DNA from: Mycolicibacterium pulveris
GTDB lineage: Bacteria > Actinomycetota > Actinomycetes > Mycobacteriales > Mycobacteriaceae
Direction of reading: 5' to 3'
Length of the DNA stretch: 64,000 bases
NCBI RefSeq assembly: GCF_010725725.1
Contig: NZ_AP022599.1
Span: 4,898,001 to 4,962,000, forward strand
In this document: positions 17,123 through 25,033 of the stretch, in pieces
Numbering within the stretch: position 1 is the stretch's first letter
Layout: every line of letters begins with the position of its first letter
The notes under the pieces: model-generated
Told to the model about the DNA's origin: nothing
Seen by the model: the letters and a program-made list of their open reading frames with translations, nothing else
The model's database searches: none
Translations under genes and position numbers: made by a program

Positions 17123-17659
17123 ATGGCCGATCTGTTGAACGGTATCCCGCGGGTGGATCCGACGATCCGCCCGGGTGTCATGCGCCGCGCCGCAGGCCGT
17201 GCGCTCGAAACGAAGCTCGGCTCCGCGGCGCACCGTCGGCTCATCGCCCCGCTGGACGGCCCGCTGATGCGCCTCAGCGGCGGTCGGCTGAACTTCGCGA
17301 AGGGCGTCCTTCCGCTCGTGGTGCTGCGCACGACGGGTGCGCGCTCCGGGCAGCCGCGCGACGTGCCGTTGGGCTATTTCACCGACGGTGACGACGTCAT
17401 CCTCATCGCCTCCAACTACGGGCAGGCCAAGCACCCGGCGTGGTACCACAACCTGCTGAAAAACCCGCGGTGCGAACTGTTCGCCGACGGCCGACCCGAC
17501 CAAGGCGGCCGCTTCGTGGCCCGGGCCACCGAGGGCGCCGACCACGATTGGTTGTTCGGGCTCGCGGAGGGCTACGCGTCGAACTTCAAGTCGTACGCGG
17601 CGCTGACTCGCGGTGTCCGCAGCATCCCGGTGATGCGGCTGACTCCGGAACCCGCTTAG
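17123..17659 (+). CDS. Deazaflavin (F420)-dependent nitroreductase (DDN) family protein
   Basis: A 178-residue split-barrel protein. The family blocks PLVVLRTTGARSGQPRDVPL, then a strand with DDVILIASNYGQAKHPAWYHNL and KNPRCELFADGR, are those of the mycobacterial Ddn/Rv3547-like group, which use reduced F420. The ATG at 17123 is the natural start. It stands alone on its strand, convergent with the small 63-residue gene that follows. Confidence 0.88.
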   Translation: MADLLNGIPRVDPTIRPGVMRRAAGRALETKLGSAAHRRLIAPLDGPLMRLSGGRLNFAKGVLPLVVLRTTGARSGQPRDVPLGYFTDGDDVILIASNYGQAKHPAWYHNLLKNPRCELFADGRPDQGGRFVARATEGADHDWLFGLAEGYASNFKSYAALTRGVRSIPVMRLTPEPA

Positions 17660-17666
17660 GGATCGC

Positions 17667-17858
17667 TCAGTACTTGCGGTCGCCCTCGCTGCTGTCGAAG
17701 AACGCCCAGTGCCCGTCGTCGGCCTTGACCTCCATGCGCCAGCCCAGCTCGGGGTTGGCCTTCTGGTCGACGAACCAGGCGTGCGCGTCGTCGGCGCTCT
17801 CGATGTCCTTGGTGTCGACGACGTCACCTTCAGGGTTCAGCACGCGATATGTAGCCAT
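17667..17858 (-). CDS. Conserved small protein, 63 residues
   Basis: A compact acidic protein starting MATYRVLNPEGDVVDTKDIE and ending WAFFDSSEGDRKY. It has the look of a single small alpha/beta domain with several aromatic residues and no signal or membrane segment. The ATG at 17858 is preferred over an upstream one because conservation-like sequence begins there. It is encoded 33 bases downstream of the Ndh-like gene on the opposite side of the DDN gene. The function is unknown. Confidence 0.65.
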   Translation of the reverse strand: MATYRVLNPEGDVVDTKDIESADDAHAWFVDQKANPELGWRMEVKADDGHWAFFDSSEGDRKY

Positions 17859-17891
17859 GCCGGTAGCGTTCCCGCTTCGGTGCGGCTCCAA

Positions 17892-19214
17892 TCAGTGCGC
17901 CTTGGGCAGCGGGATGCCCTCGCTGGTGGAGAACTGCGCGTCCTCCTGCGTGGACAACCCGATCGACACCACCGAGCGGTCGAAGAACACGTCGGTCAGA
18001 TACGCCAGCGCCACCGCCCACCGGTTCACGAACCGCGGAATCGCGTAGAGGTGGTAGACCCGCGTCGCGGTCTTGGCGGGAAACCCCGACAACCGCACGT
18101 TGAGTGGATTGGCGACGGCGTATCTGGGTCCGAGGTCCACGACCAGGCCCATGTTGCGGTGCTTGTACTTCCTCGGCTTCCCATAGCCCAGGCTCGCGGC
18201 TACGTTGCGGCCCAACAGCTTTCCCTGTCGAGTGGCGTGCTGCGCGGTCGGCGGGGTGATCTTGCCGGGTTGGGTCACATCGGGTACGGCCGCGGCGTCA
18301 CCGGCGGCGAAGACATCAGGATGGCCGGGCACCTGCAACTCGGTGGTGACCTTCAACCGGCCCTTTTCGGTGGGCAGGCCCAGCTTTTCGATCAGCGGTG
18401 CACCGGTGACGCCGGTCACCCACGCGACCGTATGGGTGCGGATCAACGAATCGTCGCTGAGCACAACGTGTTCGGCGTGCACCTCCTTGAGTGTCACGCC
18501 CAGCCGCACGTCGATCCCCCGCGACTGCAGCACCTTCATCGCCGATGCGCCCAGCTTCTCCCCCACCTCGGGCATCACCTGCTCGGCCAGATCGAGCAGC
18601 ACGAACTTCACCGCGGCGGGGTCGAACCCCATCTGCTTCGCCGCCGAATCGGCCAGCGCCCGCAGCTGCGCGGCCAGCTCCGTCCCGGAGTAGGACGCGC
18701 CGACGATGACGATGGTGCGCCTGGCCTCGGCCCGACCCGGGTCGTCGTCGACATCGGCGAGCTCCAGCTCTTCGAGCACGTGATCCCGCAGGTACAGCGC
18801 CTCGGCCGTGGACTTGAGCCCGCGGGCGTGCTCGGCCAGCCCGGGCACGTCGAACAGCCGGGTCACCGACCCGGGCGTCAGGACCAACCGATCCCACGGC
18901 AGGCTGCGCACACGCTGCTCAGGATCGGTGAACGTGACCGTGCGGTCACCGAACTCGACGCTGTCGACCCTGCCGCGGATGACCTGGACCCCGCGCAGGG
19001 CGTTGGCCAGCGGGATGGCCACGAACCGAGCATCGACCAGGCCGCCGGCCACATCCGGAAGCAGCGGGGTGTAGAGCATGTAGTCGACCGGCGAGATGAT
19101 CGAGATATCGACGTCTGCCGCCCCGTCGCCGGCGTCCTTGCGCAACCTCCGGGCCAGGCTGCGGGCGCATTCGAAGCCGGTGAACCCACTACCGACGATC
19201 ACCACGGAGGTCAT
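17892..19214 (-). CDS. NAD(P)/FAD-dependent oxidoreductase, type II NADH dehydrogenase-like
   Basis: A 440-residue two-dinucleotide-domain flavoprotein: FAD site VVIVGSGFTGFECARSLARR at 4-23, NAD site TIVIVGASYSGTELAAQLRA, and a C-terminal FAD contact VFAAGDAAAVPDV. The C-terminal region RFVNRWAVALAYLTDVFFD is amphipathic/hydrophobic and suits peripheral membrane binding as in Ndh. It resembles the mycobacterial Ndh-related group rather than the main respiratory Ndh. Electron transfer from NADH to quinone is likely but not certain. Confidence 0.85.
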   Translation of the reverse strand: MTSVVIVGSGFTGFECARSLARRLRKDAGDGAADVDISIISPVDYMLYTPLLPDVAGGLVDARFVAIPLANALRGVQVIRGRVDSVEFGDRTVTFTDPEQRVRSLPWDRLVLTPGSVTRLFDVPGLAEHARGLKSTAEALYLRDHVLEELELADVDDDPGRAEARRTIVIVGASYSGTELAAQLRALADSAAKQMGFDPAAVKFVLLDLAEQVMPEVGEKLGASAMKVLQSRGIDVRLGVTLKEVHAEHVVLSDDSLIRTHTVAWVTGVTGAPLIEKLGLPTEKGRLKVTTELQVPGHPDVFAAGDAAAVPDVTQPGKITPPTAQHATRQGKLLGRNVAASLGYGKPRKYKHRNMGLVVDLGPRYAVANPLNVRLSGFPAKTATRVYHLYAIPRFVNRWAVALAYLTDVFFDRSVVSIGLSTQEDAQFSTSEGIPLPKAH

Positions 19215-19294
19215 TGGATTCCACTCTACGGTCGTCGCGCACCGAGCGCCGCCAAGCCTTCACATCCGCGACGCCGATGGTCGATGCTGGGGGC

Positions 19295-19689
19295 ATGATC
19301 CGTCCGCGGCCACTGCGCCGGTTCGACCCGTTCCGGCCGATCGACATGCTGACGTCGTTGTGGTCGGTGGCCACGGTGGCGCCGGCCAGCTCGACGACGT
19401 CCGGTTGGCCGCCCGCGACATCCGGTGGAATTCCAGCGAATTCGACCACGCGGCCGCCGTGCTGCACAACGTGCACGTGCGACCGACCGCTCCACCGGTG
19501 CACCTGCCCGAGCTGCCGAGTGGCCTGCGGCTGATTGGCATCAGCTTTGCCCCCTCCGTCATCCGGCTGTCCGGGGTCGTCTCGGAATGGCGGATGGAGG
19601 TGCCGCCTAGGCGGCTCGAGGACATCATCGGCGCGCTGAAGGTCGTCGGGCGTCCGCTGAACCTCACCAGCGTCGGTCGTTTGCTCTGA
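19295..19689 (+). pseudogene. Possible frameshifted, shortened remnant of a DUF2993-like gene
   Basis: From ATG 19295 one frame reads MIRPRPLRRFDPFRPIDMLT and on to SLWSVATVA, then turns into low-quality sequence. A second frame from about 19388 reads GQLDDVRLAARDIRW, then VLHNVHVRP, and ends RRLEDIIGALKVVGRPLNLT before the stop at 19689. The two halves look like one protein split by a one-base shift near 19385-19395, with the middle of the domain missing after HVRPTAPP. The match to DUF2993-type mycobacterial proteins is from memory. An intact short gene in the second frame with a GTG start near 19370 cannot be excluded. Confidence 0.4.
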
Positions 19690-19772
19690 CCGTTTGCTCG
19701 ATGTGACCCGCGCCATCTTTCGATGGGCAAGTTCCTGCCACAGATCAACCATTTACTGCCACTGGAATTAAA

Positions 19773-19806
19773 CCGGCTCACCTGCTGGTTTACCCAGATG
19801 AGCCGG
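19773..19806. promoter_or_regulatory. Inverted repeat upstream of a small secreted protein gene
   Basis: CCGGCTCA (19773-19780) and TGAGCCGG (19799-19806) are perfect 8-base arms with 18 bases between. They lie in the 196-base gap before the gene at 19886, about 80 bases from its start, so an operator or a terminator of the remnant gene are both possible. A TATAT stretch near 19840 may belong to the promoter. Confidence 0.35.
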
Positions 19807-19885
19807 CGCGAACCCACCGCAAGCCACACGCCGCTTCTATATCGCGTCTGTTTCGCTCGACGGCTCTACAACTGCAAAGGAAGGC

Positions 19886-20209
19886 ATGAAGATGAAGAGT
19901 TTCGGATTAGCGACCATCGGCAGCGCCGTCGTAGCCGGGCTGGCTGCGGCGGTCATCGGGCTGGCCGCGCCGGTCGCCGCCGCCCCCACCGGTGACACCA
20001 ACGCCCAAGACACGATCGCGCGTCTGCAGTCGGAGGGCTACACCGTGATCGTCAACCGCTTCGGCAACGCGCCACTGGATCAGGCCCAGGTGCTTTCGAT
20101 CCGCCCGGGCACGACGTTCCAGCGCATCGAGGCCGGTGGGCCGATCATCGGTAGCAGCAAGAACTTCACCACCGTGCAGGACAGGACCGTCTACGTCGAT
20201 GTCCGGTGA
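19886..20209 (+). CDS. Small secreted mycobacterial protein
   Basis: A 107-residue preprotein with a strong AAGGAAGG ribosome site directly before ATG 19886. The signal peptide (GSAVVAGLAAAVIGLAAP) ends near AAAPTGD. The mature part of about 75 residues starts with a helix (AQDTIARLQSEGYTVIVNRF), followed by NAPLDQAQVLSIRPG, a pattern shared with small mycobacterial exported proteins. It has no cysteines. A perfect hairpin terminator follows 24 bases after the stop, so it is transcribed alone. Confidence 0.78.
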   Translation: MKMKSFGLATIGSAVVAGLAAAVIGLAAPVAAAPTGDTNAQDTIARLQSEGYTVIVNRFGNAPLDQAQVLSIRPGTTFQRIEAGGPIIGSSKNFTTVQDRTVYVDVR

Positions 20210-20233
20210 CGTGAGGTGGTTGCGCAACAGCAC

Positions 20234-20261
20234 GAAGGGGCACCCGATCGGGTGCCCCTTC
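20234..20261 (+). terminator. Strong hairpin terminator
   Basis: GAAGGGGCACCCGA and its exact complement make a 28-base perfect palindrome, followed by TTCGG rather than a T run. It begins 24 bases after the small secreted gene and 27 bases before the next start. The stem strength fits an intrinsic terminator of the actinobacterial type lacking a U tract. Confidence 0.8.
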
Positions 20262-20287
20262 TTCGGTGTGTGCACAATTCACCTGCT

Positions 20288-21235
20288 GTGAAAGAACTGG
20301 CGTCGTATCTGGAAGGGCATGTGCGCGTCGTCGTCTCGCGTGACGGCGTCGACCTCGTGTTCTCGGCGCACCGCGGCCCCGCCGGGTCGGCCGCCGACGC
20401 GCAGTCGCGCATCCCGATCGCCGATTTCCTCGCCAAGGGTGTCGGGCCGTGGCCGTGGTTCGACCTTCACGACAAGCGCGACGCGTTGATGCGAGTGCTT
20501 GGCGCGCTGGGCGCCGAGCGTCCCGCGTGGACCGAACCGCTCCCCCCGGACATCCTCGACCTTTTCGAGCGCGCGCACCGCGGGGACTCATCGGTGATCG
20601 AGCTGCTGGCGATGGGATTCGACCCCGACCCGCTCGATCCCTGTGGCGCGTCACCGCTCTGGTACGGGGTGCGGTCGCTGTCGGTGGGGATCGTGGTGGC
20701 CCTCATCGACGCCGGGGCCGAGGCGGGGCGCCGCATCGAACTGTCGGCTCGCGGCGAGCGTTACACCACGATCTTGCACGAGATCGTCCGCGTGGGCCGT
20801 GCAGTGGCGCTGAAACACGCCCTGGCGCACGGGGCGGACCCCGCGCCGGTCGATTCCGATGGTGCGACCCCGATGCATGTCATCGACGCCGCGGGCGATC
20901 ACGTCAACGCCGAGATCGTGCGCGCCTTGGCCCGGGCAGGGGCCTCGGTGAACACCCCCACCCCGGCCGGAATCCAGCCGATCGAGCAGGCCGCCCAGCG
21001 GATGCTGCCCGCCACCGTCGCCGCGCTGATCGAGTTCGGGGCCGAACCCGGCCGTGGGCTCGACGCGCTGTTGTCGTCGTGGGTCCGCGGCGCGCGGGGC
21101 ACGGCCTGCCGTGCAGCCGACGTGGTCGACGTCATCGCCACCCTGCGGCGCGCGGGCGCCCCCGTCACCGAACACCACCGCGAGCTGGCGGCGGTTGCGG
21201 GCGAGGGGCCGATCCAAGCCGCGCTGCGCCGTTAG
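20288..21235 (+). CDS. Ankyrin-repeat protein
   Basis: A 315-residue protein from GTG 20288. The C-terminal two thirds contain ankyrin-type repeats: IELLAMGFDPDPLDPCGASP, then VVALIDAGAEAGRR, ALKHALAHGADPAPVDSDGA, IVRALARAGASVNTPTPAG and VAALIEFGAEPGRG. The N-terminal 90 residues (KELASYLEGHVRVVVSRDGV) are not recognised. Ankyrin stacks bind protein partners; none is evident here. It precedes the SGNH hydrolase by 9 bases, probably in one transcript. Confidence 0.82.
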   Translation: MKELASYLEGHVRVVVSRDGVDLVFSAHRGPAGSAADAQSRIPIADFLAKGVGPWPWFDLHDKRDALMRVLGALGAERPAWTEPLPPDILDLFERAHRGDSSVIELLAMGFDPDPLDPCGASPLWYGVRSLSVGIVVALIDAGAEAGRRIELSARGERYTTILHEIVRVGRAVALKHALAHGADPAPVDSDGATPMHVIDAAGDHVNAEIVRALARAGASVNTPTPAGIQPIEQAAQRMLPATVAALIEFGAEPGRGLDALLSSWVRGARGTACRAADVVDVIATLRRAGAPVTEHHRELAAVAGEGPIQAALRR

Positions 21236-21244
21236 AGTGCGCAG

Positions 21245-22030
21245 GTGACATACACGCGCTATGTCGCGATCGGCGACAGTCAGACCGAGGGGCTATGGGA
21301 CGTCGACGATTCCGGGAACCTCGTCGGGTTCGCCGACCGGCTCGCGACCGCCCTGGACCGCCACTACCCGGGCCTGGCATACGCGAACCTCGCGGTGCGC
21401 GGTAGACGGATCAAGGACCTGCTCGACGAGCAGCTGCCGACGGCGCTGGAGATGGCGCCGGATCTGATCACCGTGTGCATCGGGATGAACGACGTGACCA
21501 GGCCGGGACGGAATTTCGACCAGGCCATCGCCCAGCTTGGCGTGTTGCACGAACGGCTGGCGCGGACGGGCGCCACGGTGATCACCACGACGTTTCCCGA
21601 CCTGGCGCGGATTCTGCCGGTCGGCAGGATCCTCGCCGCGCGCGTCGAGCGGATCAATCACGAAATCCGGACCGCCGCCTTGCGGCACGAGTTTCGGCTC
21701 GTCGATCTCTACAGTGCGCCCTCGATGACGGATCCGAACACGTGGAGCGACGACAGGGTCCACGGATCAGCCAAGGGCCACAGGCTTTTTGCCGCCGCAG
21801 CCGAGGAAGCGCTCGGGCTGCCGGGCAGCGACCACAGCTGGGCCGACGGCGGCGGCGACGCCGGTCACCCGTCAGCGCAATCGCGCGCCTACGCACAGGT
21901 GCAATGGACTCGGAACATGCTGATGCCGTGGGTGTGGCGGCACCTACGCGGGCAGTCGAGCGGAGACGGGTGCGGGCCGAAACGACCGCAGCTACAGGCC
22001 GTGAACCGGTTAGATCCCCAGGAACGGTAA
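21245..22030 (+). CDS. SGNH/GDSL-family esterase or lipase
   Basis: A 261-residue hydrolase: block I is VAIGDSQTEG (nucleophile Ser), block III is CIGMNDVTRPG (GxND), and block V is DRVHGSAKGH (DxxH), so the Ser-His-Asp site and oxyanion residues are complete. No signal peptide is seen, so it is probably cytosolic. GTG start at 21245, 9 bases after the ankyrin gene. The last 21 bases overlap the convergent DUF732-type gene. Confidence 0.9.
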   Translation: MTYTRYVAIGDSQTEGLWDVDDSGNLVGFADRLATALDRHYPGLAYANLAVRGRRIKDLLDEQLPTALEMAPDLITVCIGMNDVTRPGRNFDQAIAQLGVLHERLARTGATVITTTFPDLARILPVGRILAARVERINHEIRTAALRHEFRLVDLYSAPSMTDPNTWSDDRVHGSAKGHRLFAAAAEEALGLPGSDHSWADGGGDAGHPSAQSRAYAQVQWTRNMLMPWVWRHLRGQSSGDGCGPKRPQLQAVNRLDPQER

Positions 22031-22375
22031 CGGGATCGGCGACGTTCCCGACCCGATCGAGGACACCATCGCCGGGCAGAACATCGAGATCGCGATCCCG
22101 GTGAACATGGTGGCCGGGCCCAGCGGCATACCGGCGGCGTCGGCCACCTGCGCCGCGACGTTGGCGGCGTTCTGCCCGGGCTCACTAAGCATCGGGCAGA
22201 CCTGATGGCCGACGGCGACCGCACGGTCCGGATCGCCCATCAACACCCCGGCCTCGGCGACCGCGTGCAGGAACGCGTCCTCGACGGGATCGGCGTTGGC
22301 TGGTGCGGGCACGACGGCCGCCGCCGCGAGAAATCCGGCGGTCAGCACGGCGGCCGTGACGGGTTTGCGAAGCAC
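22010..22375 (-). CDS. Secreted DUF732-type protein
   Basis: A 121-residue preprotein with signal peptide (AAVLTAGFLAAAAVVPAPANA) and a mature region starting DPVEDAFLHAVAEAGVLMGD, the DUF732 pattern found only in mycobacteria and relatives. Two cysteines (HQVCPML and ISMFCPAM) probably form a disulfide. GTG start at 22375. The function of DUF732 proteins is unknown; they are exported or envelope-located. Confidence 0.82.
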   Translation of the reverse strand: MLRKPVTAAVLTAGFLAAAAVVPAPANADPVEDAFLHAVAEAGVLMGDPDRAVAVGHQVCPMLSEPGQNAANVAAQVADAAGMPLGPATMFTGIAISMFCPAMVSSIGSGTSPIPLPFLGI

Positions 22376-22404
22376 CCGGGAATCCTACCTGCGCGGCGAA
22401 CCGC

Positions 22405-22968
22405 TCACACCCCGGTCCAGCCGGCGTCGATGCTCTCGGAGACGTCGATGATCTTGGCCTTCTGCGACGCCGGGCTGTCGATCTCGGCGGCGACGTGCGC
22501 GGCGATGAACCGCCTGATCTCGGCGTCGATGCCGGCCAGCACCCGCAGCACCTCGCCGCGCAGCGACTTGGACGTGACGTGGATCGCGATGTCGGAGGAC
22601 CGCGGTTTCTCCACGTCCAGGATCAGAAGCAGTGGCGCGGCGGCCCGGGCGGTCGCGCGCAGGCTGATCTCGCCGAACACCATGAACTGGGGTTTGTCGA
22701 TACGCAGATCGACCACCATGTCGATCTCCAGCGGAATCCGGATCCCGAAGGTGATCAGGTCGCCCACCTGGCGGGTCAGCCGAGGCTCTTGAACCCTGAC
22801 CTTGGCGGTCACTTTGGCGATCCGGCCCGGGCCCTGGGCGATCGGGCCGATCTGGAACTCGTCGCCGGCGATCGCGGCGATGGCGCCGCCAACGCGTGCC
22901 TCGGTCACCGCGATCTCGAAGAACTGGCGACCGAACTCTTCGTAGGTGATCTCGTCCTCGACGTCCAT
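22405..22968 (-). CDS. Conserved hypothetical protein, 187 residues
   Basis: A protein beginning MDVEDEITYEEFGRQFFEIA, with a long beta-rich middle (TAKVRVQEPRLTRQVGDLIT, LEIDMVVDLRIDKPQFMVFG) and a helical C-terminus. No signal peptide or membrane helix is seen. The even strands resemble a lipid-binding or SMP-like beta fold, but I cannot place it in a family. It is followed 29 bases later by the DUF732 gene on the same strand. Confidence 0.72.
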   Translation of the reverse strand: MDVEDEITYEEFGRQFFEIAVTEARVGGAIAAIAGDEFQIGPIAQGPGRIAKVTAKVRVQEPRLTRQVGDLITFGIRIPLEIDMVVDLRIDKPQFMVFGEISLRATARAAAPLLLILDVEKPRSSDIAIHVTSKSLRGEVLRVLAGIDAEIRRFIAAHVAAEIDSPASQKAKIIDVSESIDAGWTGV

Positions 22969-23038
22969 CGTGGTGTTACCGTCTCACGTCCGCGACTGCT
23001 ACCGGGTGCGACGCGGCCGAATCCAGGCGAGTCCGCAG

Positions 23039-23233
23039 CTAGCGGTCGCGGTGCCGGCTGCGGGCCTCGGCGCCCGACTCCCCGACGTCGAGGGCGTCGT
23101 CGGTGCTTGTCCGGCCGACATACGTTCCGTCATCGCCGCCCGACTTGCCGGCCCGCGATCGCGCGACGTGCTCATCGTCGGCAACGTCGTCTTCGGTCTT
23201 GTCGTCGTCTTTTTGCCTGTCACGCCGGACCAT
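23039..23233 (-). CDS. Small highly charged protein, 64 residues
   Basis: The sequence opens MVRRDRQKDDDKTEDDVADD and includes DDGTYVGRTSTDDALDVGE and SGAEARSRHR. It is extremely hydrophilic and probably disordered. The DGTYVGR-DDALDVGESGAEAR block looks conserved, which argues that it is a real gene rather than chance. Its start is 45 bases after the end of the gap next to the NTF2-like gene on the same strand. The function is unknown. Confidence 0.55.
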   Translation of the reverse strand: MVRRDRQKDDDKTEDDVADDEHVARSRAGKSGGDDGTYVGRTSTDDALDVGESGAEARSRHRDR

Positions 23234-23278
23234 ACCGGGCTTCTACCCGCCCTGGGCTCACTCAAACGGCTCCCGAGC

Positions 23279-24079
23279 TCAATCGGCGTCGCTGAAGTAG
23301 CGGATCCGGTCGATCGTGAACGGCCTCGTCGAGACCTCGGCCATCAGCACGTCCCGGCGTCCGGAACGGTCGATTCCGGCCACCAGGCTGTAGCCGGCCG
23401 CGATCACCTTGCGCTGTCTTGCCCCGGCCAGGCGCGACAGCAGCTCCGCGCCGCTCATCGGCACGTCGTCGCCGCGGGTGATACGCGTGCCCTTGCCGAG
23501 CCAGCGCCGCAGGGCGACCTCATCGCCCGCTCGTGCGTCGGCCAGGAAGTCGTTGAACCGGCGCTTGCCCTGCGGCCCCGGCCCGCGCAGCCCGCTGAGG
23601 AAACCGAGCGCGCCGACCAAGCCCTGGTTGAGCAGCAGCCCCTTGGACAGCGAAAGACCGGGCAGAACCGACCGCACGCCATTGCGCAGAAACTGCGTCA
23701 CCATTCCGGGAAGTTCCCAAAAGGCGTACAACGCAGCGATTTTCAACTCACCTTGATCGTGGGCCACGTCGTAGCGCAGGTAGGCGGGTATCCGCATCGT
23801 CACCCCGGCTCCCATGCCGACCTCGAGTTCCAGGTCCCGGATCACCGTGGCGCCGACCACGATGTCGACGTCGCGGTGAAACCCGATGTCGCGTGGGCCG
23901 ATGAACGTGTCGTAGAAACGCGAGATCGCGGTGCGGCCGCGATGCGGGTGGGAACCGACCGGGTCTTCGACGCGCCCGTCGAACGTGAACGCGTCGACCC
24001 AGGCGGTGCGGTCGTGCACGGCGAACGCCGCCGGGGACCGCTCGACGGCGGCCAGCGCATCCGCCCGTGAGATGGCCAT
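23279..24079 (-). CDS. NTF2/SnoaL-like domain protein, 266 residues
   Basis: Residues 1-130 form an NTF2-like domain (VHDRTAWVDAFTFDGRVEDP, ISRFYDTFIGP). A second half of about 110 residues contains GLVGALGFLSGLRGP and ends KVIAAGYSLVAGIDRSGR, which may be a degenerate second copy of the fold. ATG 24079 is preferred over a GTG five codons upstream because the family-like start MAISRADALAAVE begins there. The substrate is unknown. Confidence 0.75.
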   Translation of the reverse strand: MAISRADALAAVERSPAAFAVHDRTAWVDAFTFDGRVEDPVGSHPHRGRTAISRFYDTFIGPRDIGFHRDVDIVVGATVIRDLELEVGMGAGVTMRIPAYLRYDVAHDQGELKIAALYAFWELPGMVTQFLRNGVRSVLPGLSLSKGLLLNQGLVGALGFLSGLRGPGPQGKRRFNDFLADARAGDEVALRRWLGKGTRITRGDDVPMSGAELLSRLAGARQRKVIAAGYSLVAGIDRSGRRDVLMAEVSTRPFTIDRIRYFSDAD

Positions 24080-24185
24080 AAGGTTGCCTACCACCCTCGT
24101 CGGCGTCAGTCGACTAGTTCGCTCCCGGCGGGCACACTGGGTTTACCGCCGTACATCGGAGGTGCGGCGCTGAGGAGGAACCGCC

Positions 24186-24587
24186 ATGAGCAGCAATGGG
24201 CCTTTCGGGATCGACCCCGAGGAGTTCGACCGGGTCGTCCGCGAAGCCGGCGAGGGGCTGCGCGAGGCCCTCGAAGGGGTCGGCCGGTTCTTCAGCACCT
24301 CGGGGGAACGCGCCGGGTGGGCGAACCTGATCGACGAGTTCGCCAGGTACTCGCGGCCGAAGCGGGAACCGGAGACAGCCGGGGAGACCGGTGACGGCGT
24401 GTGGGCCATCTACACCGTCGCCGACGACGGCAGCGCCCACATCGAGCAGGTGTATCCGACCGAACTCGATGCGCTTCGCGCCAACAAGAACAACACCGAT
24501 CCCGGCCGCAAGGTGCGGTTCCTGCCGTACGGCATCGCGGTCAGCGTGCTCGACGCGGCCGAATCACCTGACGACGACACCGTCTAA
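24186..24587 (+). CDS. Conserved mycobacterial hypothetical protein, 133 residues
   Basis: An acidic protein preceded by an excellent GAGGAGG ribosome site. It begins MSSNGPFGIDPEEFDRVVRE; an amphipathic helical N-terminal half contains GLREALEGVGRFF, and the C-terminal half has a strand-like VWAIYTVADDGSAHIEQVYP. No signal, membrane helix or catalytic motif is seen. Its stop overlaps the convergent SRPBCC stop (CTAA, 24584-24587). Confidence 0.75.
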   Translation: MSSNGPFGIDPEEFDRVVREAGEGLREALEGVGRFFSTSGERAGWANLIDEFARYSRPKREPETAGETGDGVWAIYTVADDGSAHIEQVYPTELDALRANKNNTDPGRKVRFLPYGIAVSVLDAAESPDDDTV

Positions 24588-25033
24588 CCGCCGAAGTGCT
24601 GCCGGATACCGGCAAGCATCGCGCGGTGCGCCGCGAGCGCCTGCCGGGTGGTGAACGCCGCCAGCGGGGGTGGCGCTTGGATCGTGATACGTTCGGTGAC
24701 AAGGGTTCCCGGATTCAGCGGGTCGAACGTCACGACGCTGCGCAGGCGCACCCCGGGGAACTGCCGCGCTTCTGAGGTGATCTCACCGGTGTCGGTGACG
24801 CTCACCCGCGCCGTGTAGCTCGTCCGCAGGGTCAGCCGACTCACCCGGATACGGTCGGTGACGCGATAGGTCTGCGTGTGGCCGTGCCCGGTTTCCACTC
24901 GGGACACGGTGCGCACGGCGACCACGAGCGGGTGCACGTCCTTGAGGTTGTCGAGGTCGGCGTAGAAGGCCCGGACCTCCTGCGGGTTCGCGGGCACCAC
25001 CGCGGACAGCACGTGCTGGGTGCGCTCAGCCAT
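24584..25033 (-). CDS. SRPBCC family protein
   Basis: A 149-residue protein with the Bet v1-like pattern: VLSAVVPANPQEVRAFYADL, then NLKDVHPLVVAVRTVSRVE, strands ending TLVTERITIQAPPPLAAF, and a C-terminal helix. Its ATG at 25033 lies inside the end of the PLP-enzyme gene (8-base overlap), so the two form an operon. Ligand unknown. Confidence 0.8.
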   Translation of the reverse strand: MAERTQHVLSAVVPANPQEVRAFYADLDNLKDVHPLVVAVRTVSRVETGHGHTQTYRVTDRIRVSRLTLRTSYTARVSVTDTGEITSEARQFPGVRLRSVVTFDPLNPGTLVTERITIQAPPPLAAFTTRQALAAHRAMLAGIRQHFGG

